A stretch of DNA of 64,000 nt from Aphanomyces cochlioides (GCA_019828595.1 JAHQRK010000017.1:682001-746000); one strand, 5' to 3'. Shown: positions 24,913 through 36,524, numbered from the stretch's first letter. The notes: generated from the letters alone by a model not told the origin. Numbers and translations are program-made.

Positions 24913-27180
24913 ATGGCTCCAGCAAAGTCTCCCAGATCACCGTCGTCAGACTCTAGATCTTCAAGTCCTAGACGCCGTAGCCCTTCGCCGAGACGAACTT
25001 CCAGAAGATACAGTCCGTCTCCCAGACGATCTCCTCGACGCCGCAGTCCCTCACCTCGAAGATCCCCAAGACGACACAGTCCATCGCCAAGACGATCTCC
25101 TAGACGGCGTACTCCGTCACCCAGACGTAGTCCTCGGCGCCGCAGTCCATCGCCAAGACGACGCGATGAAAAATTCTCCCGTGATGGACCTCGAGGACGA
25201 GATGATTCGAGAGATCGACGCAACGATCGTCGGGACGATCGATCAAGATCTCCCAAGCGATTTCGAACTCGTGATCGAAGCAATGATAGAGAAGAGCGAA
25301 AGCGCGACGATAGCCACAAAGAAGACAAACGCAAGGAGACCCCAGTGGAAACTGCTTCTTCCAGCAAGATAGACGACAACAAAGAAAACGAACCACAAGA
25401 GCAACCTGCAGCTCCAGTGAAGAACAAAACTGCGAATATTCTCACTCAAGATGTACGCAGTGGACGCACAGGTGGTGTCTATATTCCCCCATTTAAATTG
25501 GCACAAATGCGCCGGGAAATCGAAGATAAGACATCCCAGGAATACCAGCGCACCACATGGGATGCTCTACGTAAGAGTATCAACGGTCATATCAACAAGG
25601 TGAACGTGTCCAACATTGCCAATATTATCCCTGAATTGTTTCAAGAAAATCTAGTCCGTGGCCGTGGCTTGTTGGTTCGTTCCATCATGAAGGCTCAGTT
25701 GGCATCGCCAGGTTTCACCCATATCTACGCAGCGCTGGTAGCTGTGATCAATACGAAGCTCCCCGAAAACGGCGAATTGCTACTGAAACGTGTCGTACAT
25801 CGCTTTCGCCGATCTTTTAAGCGTGGTGACAAAGTTGTTGCCATAGCTCTGGTGCGTTTCATTGCCCATTTAGTCAATCAGCAAGTCGTACATGAATTAC
25901 TGGCGCTTGAAGTCTTGTGGCTGTTGATCAAGAACCCAACCGATGATTCCGTTGAAGTGGCTGTAAATTTCACCAAGGAAGTTGGTGCCATGTTGACGGA
26001 AGTATGTCCGGAAGGTTTGCGTGCAATTTTTGAACGCTTTCGTGGTATTTTGCACGAAGGTGAAATTGACAAGCGTGTTCAGTACACGATTGAAGGACTT
26101 TTTGCAATCCGCAAGGGTGGCTTTGCTGACTATCCTAGCGTTCACAAAGAATTGGATCTAGTTGACTCGAACGATCAAATCACGCATGAGTTGGGTCTTG
26201 AAGATGAAGTTGACGTCGAAGACAAGCTCGATGTATTCCGATTCGACCCTGATTTTGCCAAGAACGAGAAAATGTGGGCAGAAATCAAGAAGGAATTACT
26301 CGGAGAGTCGGATTCAGACGACGATGAAGATGACGAAAGTTCTTCCGATGACGAAGACAGTGACAAAGAAGAAGACAAGCCAGCTGATGCATCCAACGCA
26401 ACGGTCCAAATCCATGACATGAGTGAGCAAGATTTGGTGAATTTGCGCCGTACGATTTATTTGACTATCATGTCGAGCGTCTCCCATGAAGAATGTGCGC
26501 ACAAACTCCTTCGCCTCAACATTCGACCGGGCCAGGAACCTGAAATTTGCGCGATGATTTTAGACTGCTGTGCGCAAGAACGAACGTATTTGAGGTACTA
26601 CGGGCTCTTAGGACAACGCTTTTGCTTAGTGCAACGCGAGTACCAATCGGCCTTTGACGACAGTTTTGCCAACCAATATGCCACAATTCATCGATTGGAA
26701 ACGAACAAATTGCGCAACGTGGCCAAGTTTTTTGCCCATCTTCTCTTCTCGGACGCATTGCCATGGACAGTATTTGAGTATATCCGCCTCAACGAAGAAG
26801 AAACCACGTCGTCGAGTCGTATTTTCATTAAAATTCTCTGCCAAGAACTCTCGGAACATTTGGGCGTTCAGAAATTGAAGGAACGATTCATGGACGAGTA
26901 CATGTCGCTCACGTTTGCGGGCTTGTTCCCCAAGGACAATCCGCGCAATACTCGATTTGCCATCAACTTTTTCACATCGATTGGTCTCGGTGGTCTCACA
27001 GTCGATCTTCGTGAACATTTGAAGAATGCTCCCAAGATGCTCATGTCTGCTGCACCCTACGACAGTGACAGCGATTCATCTGACAGCGACAGCAGCAGTA
27101 GCTCCAGCTCGTCCTCATCATCCACCGGATCATCGTCGAGCGGCTCCTCAAGTGACAGCAGCTCAAGTGACTCTGAATGA
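24913..27180 (+). CDS. CWC22: CWC22 spliceosome factor, MIF4G/MA3 protein with RS region
   Basis: A single exon of 755 codons. Residues about 1-85 are an arginine-serine array (repeats of [10 protein letters not shown]), then a charged linker, the CWC22 signature [10 protein letters not shown] at about 193, the MIF4G domain ([16 protein letters not shown] onward, to about residue 420), an acidic Asp/Ser stretch and the MA3 domain ([16 protein letters not shown] onward, to about 680). The C-terminus is a Ser/Asp run. CWC22 recruits eIF4A3 to the spliceosome, linking splicing to exon-junction-complex deposition and being required for catalytic activation. Unlike metazoan proteins, in which the RS tail is C-terminal, the RS array here is N-terminal. 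It is notable that both CWC genes are intronless in an intron-rich neighbourhood. Confidence 0.95.
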   Translation: MAPAKSPRSPSSDSRSSSPRRRSPSPRRTSRRYSPSPRRSPRRRSPSPRRSPRRHSPSPRRSPRRRTPSPRRSPRRRSPSPRRRDEKFSRDGPRGRDDSRDRRNDRRDDRSRSPKRFRTRDRSNDREERKRDDSHKEDKRKETPVETASSSKIDDNKENEPQEQPAAPVKNKTANILTQDVRSGRTGGVYIPPFKLAQMRREIEDKTSQEYQRTTWDALRKSINGHINKVNVSNIANIIPELFQENLVRGRGLLVRSIMKAQLASPGFTHIYAALVAVINTKLPENGELLLKRVVHRFRRSFKRGDKVVAIALVRFIAHLVNQQVVHELLALEVLWLLIKNPTDDSVEVAVNFTKEVGAMLTEVCPEGLRAIFERFRGILHEGEIDKRVQYTIEGLFAIRKGGFADYPSVHKELDLVDSNDQITHELGLEDEVDVEDKLDVFRFDPDFAKNEKMWAEIKKELLGESDSDDDEDDESSSDDEDSDKEEDKPADASNATVQIHDMSEQDLVNLRRTIYLTIMSSVSHEECAHKLLRLNIRPGQEPEICAMILDCCAQERTYLRYYGLLGQRFCLVQREYQSAFDDSFANQYATIHRLETNKLRNVAKFFAHLLFSDALPWTVFEYIRLNEEETTSSSRIFIKILCQELSEHLGVQKLKERFMDEYMSLTFAGLFPKDNPRNTRFAINFFTSIGLGGLTVDLREHLKNAPKMLMSAAPYDSDSDSSDSDSSSSSSSSSSSTGSSSSGSSSDSSSSDSE
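24955..25170 (+). repeat. Coding microrepeat for the RS array of CWC22
   Basis: Imperfect tandem units of 12-24 bp (agacgatctcctagacg-type) encode repeated SPRRSPRR. The complementary strand is open for 201 codons only because of this repeat and is not a gene. Confidence 0.7.
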
Positions 27181-28623
27181 GAGCTTTCATTCAACTGTGT
27201 TGAAGCACAACGAGCAAGTTCGACGACCAAGTTTGATTAATTGAAAGGCATATATCGTAATTACTCGGATTTAGCTCTCGCACTCGCACGCTCCTCAATG
27301 ACATTACTGTAGCTCCCAGGTGAGCAACAATGACAAAGCCACCACTTCTCGCAGTGACGGCATCGACGCCAGTCAACTTGGGGAAACCATTGCCATCCCC
27401 TGCTCACCATGATCTTGATTGTTCGCGTCTGGCAGGAGAACATCATGACGGAAGAATCGACTCTAATGTGTTTCGTTCCTGGATGCGAGATCGTCCGAAC
27501 CATTGCCAAGAGCGAAACCTGGCGATACATCCATGTCGTCCGTAAGAAGGTCAACTAGGTGAATCGATGAAGATCTCGAGGAGCTCGTCGCGGTACACAC
27601 AGAGATCTCGATCTCTGACAGGGGACAGGGAGTATTTCTCCAGGGGATACGAAACCGGTCAGGCTAATGTGGTGTCGACATTAGAGAGCACCAGCGAGAT
27701 AGATGAGTGCGTCAGTGTTGACAGCTTCTTCGTAAGGTTCACCTCAGATCCAAATGTATGCCGTCCAATTGAGGGAATACTCCTTGAGCTCTCATGAAAA
27801 GCGTCAGGTGATGGCAGACTAAGAATGGCGAGATGAGCTTCCTTTCTACGGAAGAGTACGCCTCCTCGAAGCTCCAAGATCGTCCAAACTTGTGTGCATA
27901 GCATGATTGTGGCATCAACCTTCCCACAGAGACGAGAGGATGGAAGATACGGTCGTTTCAAGTTGAAGTCCATGGTCCCCGAAGATGAAATCTATGACGT
28001 CGATGGGACTCTGCTTGACATCGGAAGAAGTGTGGCGCGCGAGATGACGATGAACACCAAGCGCACCTACCGTATATGTCGTACTTCTGCACCTACGAAA
28101 ATGTCATCAAATTATCCTATGTTAAGTGCAAGTCAACAATAAATTGGAAGATGCTTCACTTCTACATTCTAGCGTTTCATTGGTTGAAATAGACTGATAT
28201 TCCATCGTGATGGTGTGTTCACTCCACCAGCCAGTTCTCGTTCGTTGCCTTTGACCTCATGGCTAAACGAAGTCGCCAAGAAACACGACGGCATCGACCG
28301 CACGTAGCTCCATTTCAAAGGGATCGACGCAGATGCCAATACTTTTTCTCAGTTGAGCATCATGATAGGCTGATTTTTGTCCAATCAAGAGGGAATAGGT
28401 GTAACTCATCGATAAATCCTGAAATCTTTCAACCATAGTTAATTTTTGCCGTTAGGTGCAACTCAACGATGAAAAATCGTAGGTGCAGAAGTACGGCAAA
28501 TACGGTCGACGAATGGGCGTGGGGGTTACGAGAAGATGGGTATTTTTACCCAAGCGACACGAACAGTATCACTTCTTGTTTCGTACCAACCGCCGGCCGC
28601 TCCGATTGCACGGTGGAGACACG
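27181..28623. other. 1.4-kb region without a recognised gene
   Basis: Contains only short frames in both strands, none matching a family I recognise, and no consistent splice pattern. It holds a 30-bp imperfect inverted repeat (28069-28098 and 28477-28506). It could be a decayed gene or TE relic. Confidence 0.5.
28069..28506. repeat. Inverted repeat pair flanking 378 bp
   Basis: Positions 28069-28098 and 28477-28506 are reverse complements at about 28 of 30 positions; the identical core is tcgtaggtgcagaagtacg. The spacing of a few hundred bases could be a small non-autonomous element or a foldback remnant; no target-site duplication was identified. Confidence 0.5.
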
Positions 28624-30020
28624 ATGGAGGAGAAATCAAAGCGCCCCGATGGTATGTGGCACGCGACGCTCTGTTGATTCGACGAACTCATATAGATACG
28701 CCATTCAAGCAGCAAAAGCTCAAAGCGTGGCAGCCCATCTTGACGCCCAACTGGGTCATTGGGACCTTCTTTGTCGTCGGTCTCATCTTCATACCCATCG
28801 GCATCATCCTCCGCATTGAATCGGACAATGTACGCCGAATATGCGTCGATGGAACGGTTGATTTCCCCTGCAGGTCGTGGAATACTCGATCCAATACGAC
28901 GGAGAAGGACGATTGGAAGTGAATGCGCAAGATCCCGTCGTCTCCATCTCGCCAGTGAATGGCACGATGGGATGTGCGTTGGGCGACGCTGAAGGAAACA
29001 CATTCAACCTCAACAAACACGGCTGCGTGCTTCGCTTCAAGCTCGACAAGGACATGAAAGCGCCAATCTTTGTCTACTATCAACTCGACAACTTTTACCA
29101 GAACCACCGCCGCTACGTCGCATCGCGCAGCGACGAACAGCTTCGGGGATCGCACCCAAACTCGCTCTCCGACTGCGATCCATTGCAGACGACGCCGGAC
29201 AACACGCCCAAGTACAAGGACTTGACCGACACCGTCGGAGTCAATGGCACTTGGAACTTGAATCCATGCGGTCTCATTGCGAACAGCTTGTTCAACGGTA
29301 CGTCCATCCGTCGCGCGCGCGGCATCATCCTCATTCGGTTGTAGATATCTTTTGGGTCAACGGCGTGCGTCTTCCCAGTGGCGCCTTCTTGGGCCAGACG
29401 GACACCTTCCCCGGCACGTCCAACGAAGTGGTCAACTTGATGAATCAATCGGGCATCGCATGGAAGAGCGACATCGACTCCAAGTTTGAAAACATCAAGG
29501 AAGCCGACCGCAAGGCCAACGAAATGTACTTGTGGCAGAATCCCAACTACCGCTACATCATTCCGAGCGCCGCGGGATTGCCGCGCATTCTCAACAAGAC
29601 GGCATGGACGACGACGACGACCAATGCCAACTTTGGCGTCAAGAGCGAGCATTTCATCGTGTGGATGCGCACTGCGGGGCTGCCCAACTTTCGAAAGCTC
29701 TACGGCCGCATCGACATGGACCTTGCGGCGGGCACGACACTGGAATTCCTCGTCTCGAGCAGTATGTCTTCCTTTCTCTCTCCATGGCGACGACATTGAC
29801 TGGCGTTGTAGATTTTGTCGTGTCGGCATTTGAAGGCAAGAAATCGCTCGTCCTGTCGACGACGTCGTGGTTTGGCGGCCGCAATCCGTTCCTCGGCGTC
29901 GCGTACATCACCGTCGGCTCGCTCTGCATGGTGCTCTCGATTCTCTTCTTCGCCAAGCACAAACTGTCGCCGCGCAAGCTTGGCGACACGCGCTACCTCG
30001 TGTGGAAGAACAATCAGTAG
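28624..30020 (+). CDS. CDC50/LEM3 family P4-ATPase flippase beta subunit, paralogue 1
   Basis: Five exons encode about 403 residues. The first exon codes MEEKSKRPD and splices into [17 protein letters not shown], then transmembrane helix 1 ([21 protein letters not shown]), a large exoplasmic domain with the family motifs [15 protein letters not shown] and [42 protein letters not shown], and transmembrane helix 2 (AYITVGSLCMVLSILFFA) followed by [20 protein letters not shown]50 proteins are obligate partners for folding, ER exit and activity of P4-ATPase phospholipid flippases. A second paralogue lies at 44772-46145 on the other strand. Introns 1, 2 and 4 are positionally shared with it; intron 3 (after LFN) is not. 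The 3' end is 73 bp from that of the convergent transporter gene. Confidence 0.93.
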
Positions 30021-30093
30021 CGACCCCCCCCGTCTTCCTCTTGTATCTCGTCCCTTCATATAACTTTCAAACGAACAGACCTTCCTTTATGCT

Positions 30094-31223
30094 TTACACG
30101 GTGGCGGCGGTAGTGGCCGCGCTACTGGCGGCGTGGCTCGGTCGATCGCGGCGTCGCCATGCAATAATGCCGACAAAAACGAGCGTAACGACGGCGCCCA
30201 CGACGCTCCATGGGCTAATCACTTCACGGAGCAAGAGTGCGTCCCACACAAAGACTAGCACGACGCCAAGATAGCGCAGGAGAAACGCCAGCCCGACGTT
30301 TTCAACATGAGCGCCTTTCGTCAAGCCGATCTCACCGAGGAAACCCAAGACGCCAATCGCGCCGACGCCAAGCCACGCGTAGAGATCCATCATGTAGTGG
30401 AAGACCTACGCGCGCGGAGGAAGAGTGAGATGGAAGCAAGACACGTACACGTTCATCCAAGGCGATCCAGATCCCAGAGAAGAGCGAGCATGTGAGCGTC
30501 AAGTAGTGAATTGCAACGAGGTAGTGCAACGTGGGAAGATAGCGGAGGAGGACAAACGCCGCGGCTTTGGCGAGCGCCGCGACAAGCGCGGAAATGATCG
30601 CCAGCGCGTCGACGCCACTTGGACGATTTGCTTGGACTGGAAGAGAAAGAGCGCGCCGCCCAGTGCGACGAGAGCGCAGACGACGTCGATGCACTCGACT
30701 TTGTCTTTCAAGAAGGCGACGCCCTACATCCCGCGGTGAGAGATCAAAGGCAGGAGGAAGATGAACAAGATGGGCGCCGTGAAGATCAACACGCTCGCGT
30801 CCGAGAGAACCATTTGGGAGATGGCCCCACGTCGCGCAGGATAAAAAGACGAAGCCGCAACCGCATCGCACCGCGACGTAGATGCGCACCTCGTCCGGGA
30901 CAAATAAGCTCGTTCGCGTCGACATGACGGCAACCTACCACCGCGCCGCTTTGGAAACACATGCTCTCTTCATGAATGTACCAAGTTGAGGATCCACACA
31001 ATGCTGGAGAGTCTGTATGGCGGAGAGATGGACGCTTTCTAGAGACCGCATGGAGGGTAGCAACGAGAAGGAGAGAGAGGACGAACTTGATGGTCGTGAC
31101 GAGAAGACTGAGAGAGAGCGCCGAGAGACCGACCCACACGAGCCCGAGCAGCTTGTGGTTGGTGCCTCGTGGCGCTTCGTGCACGACGAGCGGCAGCGTT
31201 TCCTCCTTGGATCGTGTCGACAT
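30094..31223 (-). pseudogene. DMT/EamA-type (SLC35-like) transporter gene with apparent frame disruptions
   Basis: From ATG 31223 (MSTRSKEETLPLVV) to the stop at 30094-30096 the segments belong to a 10-TM drug/metabolite transporter: LVWVGLSALSLSLLV, VRCGCGFVFLSCATW, MVLSDASVLIFTAPILFIF, VVCALVALGGALFLF, ALVAALAKAAAFVLLRYLP, and the C-terminal GFLGEIGLTKGAHVENVG through LREVISPWSVVGAVVTLV. They cannot all be joined with plausible splice sites: a shift is needed at the four-C run 30825-30828, an in-frame TAG lies near 30726, and a second shift back is needed around 30620-30650. Either the gene is a young pseudogene, the assembly has small indels, or there is unusual splicing. Substrate unknown. 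Confidence 0.6.
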
Positions 31224-31439
31224 GGCAGATTCTCAACTGGTCGTCGAATCCCATCCTTCACTTCTTCCCTTCAACGTCTCGTCGTGGAAGTCGACCTCTC
31301 CGAGTGTGCCGGATCGCACACCAAATGACATGTCCATCGCAGGGTCATTCTCCTTGTCTTCGGTGAATCCGTGCGCGTGGCGTTTCCGCAGGAGTCAGAT
31401 CGCATCCAAGCTGGCTTCATCGACAACGCTGTCATCGCT
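31224..31439. other. short intergenic stretch
   Basis: Upstream of the transporter ATG and downstream of the broken kinase-like gene; nothing specific recognised. Confidence 0.4.
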
Positions 31440-32690
31440 CAAGGACGTCGGCGAAGACAATCTCTGAGCGTTCCAGACTTGTCGCCTTGAGCTCCATCAT
31501 ACGAACGCCCACGGAAACAATCTTGTCGTATTCCTCGCGAGCTTTTTCACGGACTGGCAATGGAATGCGCATGATGTCGGAACGAACGCAAGCTCATGAT
31601 CAAACACTTTTCCCGACGACATGCCAGGAGAACTCTCCATGAGCTTGTTGGTCGTACCTGAAAGAACCAAATGGGGCTCTCCACCACGAGATGAGGGATA
31701 CACGTGCCTTGTAGCGGCGCTAGTGTCTGGTACACCTTGCCTTGGGATCTTTCGACACGTCGGCAATTTTGAGCACGACGTCGACGAGTCGATTGCATCC
31801 CAAAGCCACCGTCGCTTTGAACAACGCATCACTGCGACCACGGCCGACGTAGGTGAGATCCAATGCCAACAACAACTCTTCCAAGTCGTCCGGTGTGGAT
31901 TGAACAGCTTTGAAATCTCTCGGTACTCGCCCATGCCATGAGCCAAAGAGTTTGTTGCAAGCGCGGGCGTTCATGCCAAGTTTTCCCCATGGATGGACGT
32001 CAAAGCATGGTGAATTCTCGCCGACAGAGTCGGGTCCTCAACTTTGTCAAACTTGGACGCTTTGCTTGGAGAAGCATGCGCGCAAGCATTTGGCATGCAG
32101 TTGGAGAGCAGTCGTCGCTTTCAAGAGCCACCATGGATTCCACGTCGGTAGAAAGCCATAGATCCATCGATTCTGCACCATGCAGCCGAGGGAGGCCTTG
32201 ATCGCGTCAAACACTTGTCGATGGAGAGTAAAATTGTCGTTGTTGCACCAGCAAGCCGTGCGATCTTGCGTATAATGTTCATGGAGGGAACCTTGACTCG
32301 TGGGGTTTTGCTCCTTCACGCTACAAGGCCGTCAGATCGGCCTCCCCGACTGGTACATCCAAAGGAGTCCGTACTTCGCCGACAATCTTGGTCTCGCCGA
32401 TGATTGCATCGACGATACAAATGTGGGGGTTTCCAATGGTGCGTGGACCTCTCATCGTTGCTTCGTGACCACCGCAGGACATCGCGACCAAGTTTGCAAC
32501 GTCACGAACAGACTTGAGAATCTCCTCATAACCGTGCAAAACTTTTTCGAGTTGAATTGCGTCACGTAAAGCATCGGTCGTCCGTGTTCGGACCCCGTAA
32601 ACCCGAGAGATTCGTGAAAAAGTGATGTCATTTGCATGCAGGACCTGGAACCGCCGCTTGCTGCGCGTCCTCTGACGTCTCACTCAGCGG
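31440..32690 (-). pseudogene. Broken nuclease/kinase-like gene resembling oomycete CRN-type C-terminal domains
   Basis: On the minus strand, several frames each carry pieces in the right order of a protein common in oomycetes and fungi: a restriction-nuclease-like stretch (GEVRTPLDVPVGEADL), a linker with IYGFLPTWNPWWLLKAT, then kinase-like N-lobe pieces (LVDVVLKIADVSKDP and YQTLAPLQGTCIPHLVV). The pieces are in different frames and separated by stops, with no conserved catalytic loop visible, so the gene is inactivated. The resemblance to CRN (crinkler) C-terminal kinase-like domains is from memory of family style and moderate. No signal peptide or LFLAK-type N-terminus was found. Alternative: remains of a fungal-type kinase-like gene unrelated to secretion. 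Confidence 0.45.
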
Positions 32691-34640
32691 CATTTCTTCC
32701 CCGCTCTTGGTTGTCAATTGTCAAATGCACTATCCACCGTTTCTCATCCAGGTTGAACCGGAAGGCATTGAGGATAACTTTTTATCTTACGACCACGATA
32801 CAGTACTTGTTTACGACGTTGAACCTTAATTATAAACGACTCCATGCGACTCGTTAGACTTTATCTTTACGATGGAGAAGTTCATAGACTTATCGTTTAA
32901 CGTGGAAAAGCTTAACTTTATAACTCTTTTACTGGTCAGCTTTAAAAAAATCGCATATTTTAGAAAGAAAAATCGCATATCTTAGAACAATCAAGCTATC
33001 GTGAGGTTAATCACTTATTGAAAGTCAACTATGGATAAGATGCGCAACAGAACGTCCGATGCATACTTATGCCAGTTTCCTATGCAGACGACCGTCAATC
33101 GACTACTTTCACTTTATTATCCTTAACAGAGTAACGTTAATGTGGTTAAGGTATCTTGAGTTTTGACTTGGTGAATCATATTGTCTTTTTCGTCCAAATT
33201 TTCAGTTTTGATCAAAATCGACGAAATTTGTGTGATCAATCTGGCAATAGTGAATTCAAGTATAATCGGAAGGTACATGAAATAATGTGTGTATGTGTTG
33301 GTGTGTTTTGTGTGTGTTTAAACAAATTCTGGACGCTGATTGGCTGGCTCGATTTGGTGATTGATTGAAAGTTTGATCGATTTCTGCCAGGTTCGGAAAT
33401 TTTGAGTCAATCAGACATTAACATCGCAGGCAAATGTGATATTTTTGAGATTATTGTTCTATTGGGTGTGATTTTTGAGAATCGCATTTTCCTCAATGTG
33501 AACTATCATGCATTCTCGTGTATAAGGAATTTATGTTGAAAATGATGATGGAAGCATTTCAGAGCAAATGTGATTTTAACAGCTTATTGGTTAAAACTTT
33601 AAGAATTGACTTGGACATAAGGATAGAATATGCTCATGACTAGTGCTGTAGGACACCTTAAACTATTTCTGTTTGTGAAATACGACTAGATTTCCCATCT
33701 ACCTAAGCGTGTTTGATATTTCAACTTAACGCAAGCCGCATTTGTGCATATTCATCCAGTTGTAGAAGCAAATGTCATTTTCAAGTAATGATGGCGCGGC
33801 TCCCTGGGGTCTGACGCACTTCCACACGTTGGAAGTACACGATTAAATATTATACTTTATTGATTAAAACATATTTCATCAACTTCCGTCCTCAACGACG
33901 AGTCGTCAACTCGCTTGGATTGTTTCTCCACTAGAAATTAATGCGCCTCGTACACTGTGCATTTCAAGTCAACACTTGATTTTAGCTCAAACACTAATCG
34001 AGAATTTTTTGGAGCCTTTGTAAACTTAAAGTGTAAATTATCATTTTGTTAATCAATGTAATTGTCAATGTGCTTTTATTTCCTGGTGTGTAATTTATCA
34101 ATTTTATTACTCTATCAATGTCGTTGTCAGTGTGAATTCATTACCTCCTTCATTTACGTGGGAAACAGAGGTGACAGTATTATCACAATCGTAGGAAGTT
34201 TCTAATCAAGCGTTGAGTGTGAAGATAAAAAGAAGCGTGTCGGTTAAGTCAATAAATAGTCATATTTTCGACCAATAATAATGCGTTCTGAACCGGTGAT
34301 TTCTCAAAATCACATTCACCTGAGTTGCATACATTTTAGTCTCCAAGGCTGGGTGGATAGTAGTTTCGAAGACTCTCTCGATTCTTATACTGCGGGCTGA
34401 ATTAGTTCGTGGGAAGTTATTGACGATGTTGACATGGAATTGTTCATAAGTTCTTGTCCTGAAAAGAGTCATAAGGTTCAATTTTTATAAATTGTTCCCA
34501 CGTTAACAGATATTATACGGATATGATTGGTTAAAATTTTCAATTAAATACATCTGATTGGCTGAAATTATAAATATTGACTATTTTGATTGGCTAATTT
34601 GGTTTGGACTTGACATTGATACACAAGACGACAAGAAAGC
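32691..34640. other. AT-rich intergenic region of 1.95 kb
   Basis: Low coding potential on both strands. Contains short direct repeats (aaaaatcgcatatttt/aaaaatcgcatatctt at about 32947-32986) and, at its right end, three GATTGG boxes (separate entry). No TE ends or RNA gene recognised. Confidence 0.55.
34525..34600 (-). promoter_or_regulatory. Three GATTGG (CCAAT) boxes upstream of the URI-TPR gene
   Basis: gattggttaa, gattggctga and gattggctaa occur at about 30-bp intervals, 45-115 bp upstream of the ATG at 34641. Regular spacing and proximity suggest an NF-Y-type promoter; inferred. Confidence 0.5.
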
Positions 34641-36294
34641 ATGACCAACTATGCCAAATGGGACCGCATTTTGAGGGAACTGGAGGAAGACGACTCGGAA
34701 GACGACACGAGGTACACTCAACACCACTTTCTAGTTTGCTGCATGTAGGTTTTTTAGCTCTAAACCGAAATCCGAGCAATTACCGCCTCTTTCGCACAAG
34801 CCTTTCCAGCTCAAACAGGTAGAAAATCCATGGATCCTGCGTACAATCGAATGCATTCGAGTAGGAAATCCATGAAGCAGCTGAAAAACTACACAAATTG
34901 GAAAAAGATTTGGCCGAGTATGAAGAACTGGGCAAGGTTGTCAAGGATCTGCCGTTGAAATTAGATCACGAGATTATGGTGCCGTTGGGAAAGCAAGCAT
35001 TTATTCCAGGCAAAATCATCCACGCGAATGAAATTCTCGCCCATCTCGGCGGCGAACACTTTGCAAAAAAGACGGCAAGCGAAACGTATGACATGGTCGA
35101 ACGGAAAAAGAAGAGTTAGTTCGATGCGATTGCTTGAGAGCTGACTGGAATGGCATGTAGATTTGACCAAGCAAATTGAACGCCAGGAAACTTGGCTGAA
35201 ATCTCTCCATGAGAAGCTTGGCGACGTGGATCACGTGTTGCAATTGAAAAAGGTAATTGTTCGACGTACAGCGTCGAGAAAATAACGTTGTGTAGATCTA
35301 CGAAGACGCCAATATTCAAGAAATCAAAGAGACTGAAGAAGAAAGCAACGAGGTGTTTGATGCGTCCGAGTTTACACAAGAAGACTATGACACGTACTTC
35401 GAAATTGAAAAGCAAGAAGCTGAAAAGCTAGCATCATCTGCTTGGGACTGGTATGTATCCAAGTTTATAGATCAAATGTGTAACGTATGTAGGGATGAAG
35501 CCATGCGAAGGCTAGAAGAGCTCGAGCAAAATGAGGACGGCGACGGTAGAAATTATTTCTTCGGCTTGCTATAACTTCTTGCTGTAGCCACAGAGGAGAA
35601 AGTTCCAACCAGTCAAGTCAAGATCAACGAAGTTGATCAAGTCAAGCAGCAAGGAAATGCCGCTTTTGCGTCGGCAAATTACTCGTCAGCACTCGAATTG
35701 TACACAAAAGCCATTGACCTTGCACCCATGTCGCATGTAAATGCTTCAATGATGGCTTGTTGATGGAAATGCAATGTAGACATTGTTTGGCAATCGCTCG
35801 GCTGCACATTATCACTTGAAACAATTTGCAGAAGCGAAAAAGGATGCTGAACAAGCCATTTCAATTGATCCTACATGGGCAAAGGTAGGCTCGATGGATG
35901 TTTGCATCAAGTGAAACTATATCTTTGTGTTGTGCAGGGGCATTTTCGACTCGGTCAAGCTTTAGCCGCAATGGGTCATTACGAAGATGCTGCGAAATCG
36001 TTTGAAGAAGCGGCACGACTCAAGCCTTCCGACAAGAGTAGCACGACCATGGCCACTGAAATGCGCCAAAAAGCTGAAAATGCACAACGACTGAAGCAAC
36101 TCAGCGCCAGAGACAAAGAACGCTCCTCTGTCTTCACTGGCACGGTGGTTGAACGAGGGCAGAACGAAGTCAACGCTGGGAACACTGTTGCTGAGGTAAG
36201 CAAATACTCGTGCATTGATTTAATTACTGCGGAGCAGCAGCCACCCAAGCGCGTCTCTCGATTCAAAGCCATGCGTCAAGGCCAACAACAGTAG
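34641..36294 (+). CDS. URI-type prefoldin domain fused to TPR domain
   Basis: About ten exons encode roughly 410 residues. MTNYAKWDRILRELEEDDSEDD starts the protein; an alpha-class prefoldin/URI domain follows (VPLGKQAFIPGKIIHANEILAHLGGEHF flanked by two helices), then an acidic region, then a three-repeat TPR unit (VKQQGNAAFASANYSSALELYTKAIDLAP, LFGNRSAAHYHLKQFAEAKKDAEQAI, FRLGQALAAMGHYEDAAKSF), a basic tail and RVSRFKAMRQGQQQ. URI is the scaffold of the R2TP/prefoldin-like co-chaperone complex, in which RPAP3 supplies TPRs for HSP90; here both kinds of domain sit on one polypeptide. The start is the only ATG that begins before the first intron. A truncated, decayed copy lies inverted at 61045-62372. 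Confidence 0.82.
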
Positions 36295-36524
36295 AGCGAG
36301 CAATTCTAATAGCAGTCCAAATTTGTTGAATCATGATCAATCTTGCAGTAGCGTCAATCTGAAATTATTTCATCAGCTTTATGGTATTATTACGGCCATG
36401 ACGACATTACAAGACGAGAGAAATGCATTCACACGACGAGGGTACTGGCACACGCATCATACTAAAGACATTTCTGCAGCAGGAGCGACAACCAAACACG
36501 ATGGAAAAGGCTTAACACATATTA

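Noticed and set aside
24840..25445. 201-codon minus-strand frame opposite CWC22
   Set aside because: It is the antisense of the RS-repeat; Leu/Arg/Gly periodicity only mirrors the SPRR codons.
27567..28142. Possible small genes in the 27.2-28.6 kb interval
   Set aside because: Frames are short, without motifs or consistent splice sites; I could not support any gene.
29113..29829. 238-codon minus-strand frame opposite CDC50 paralogue 1
   Set aside because: The sense strand is a clear CDC50 protein with placed introns; the antisense frame is due to GC-rich third positions.
32691..34640. LTR or other transposon in the AT-rich interval
   Set aside because: No long terminal repeats, TIRs or coding remains were found by eye.
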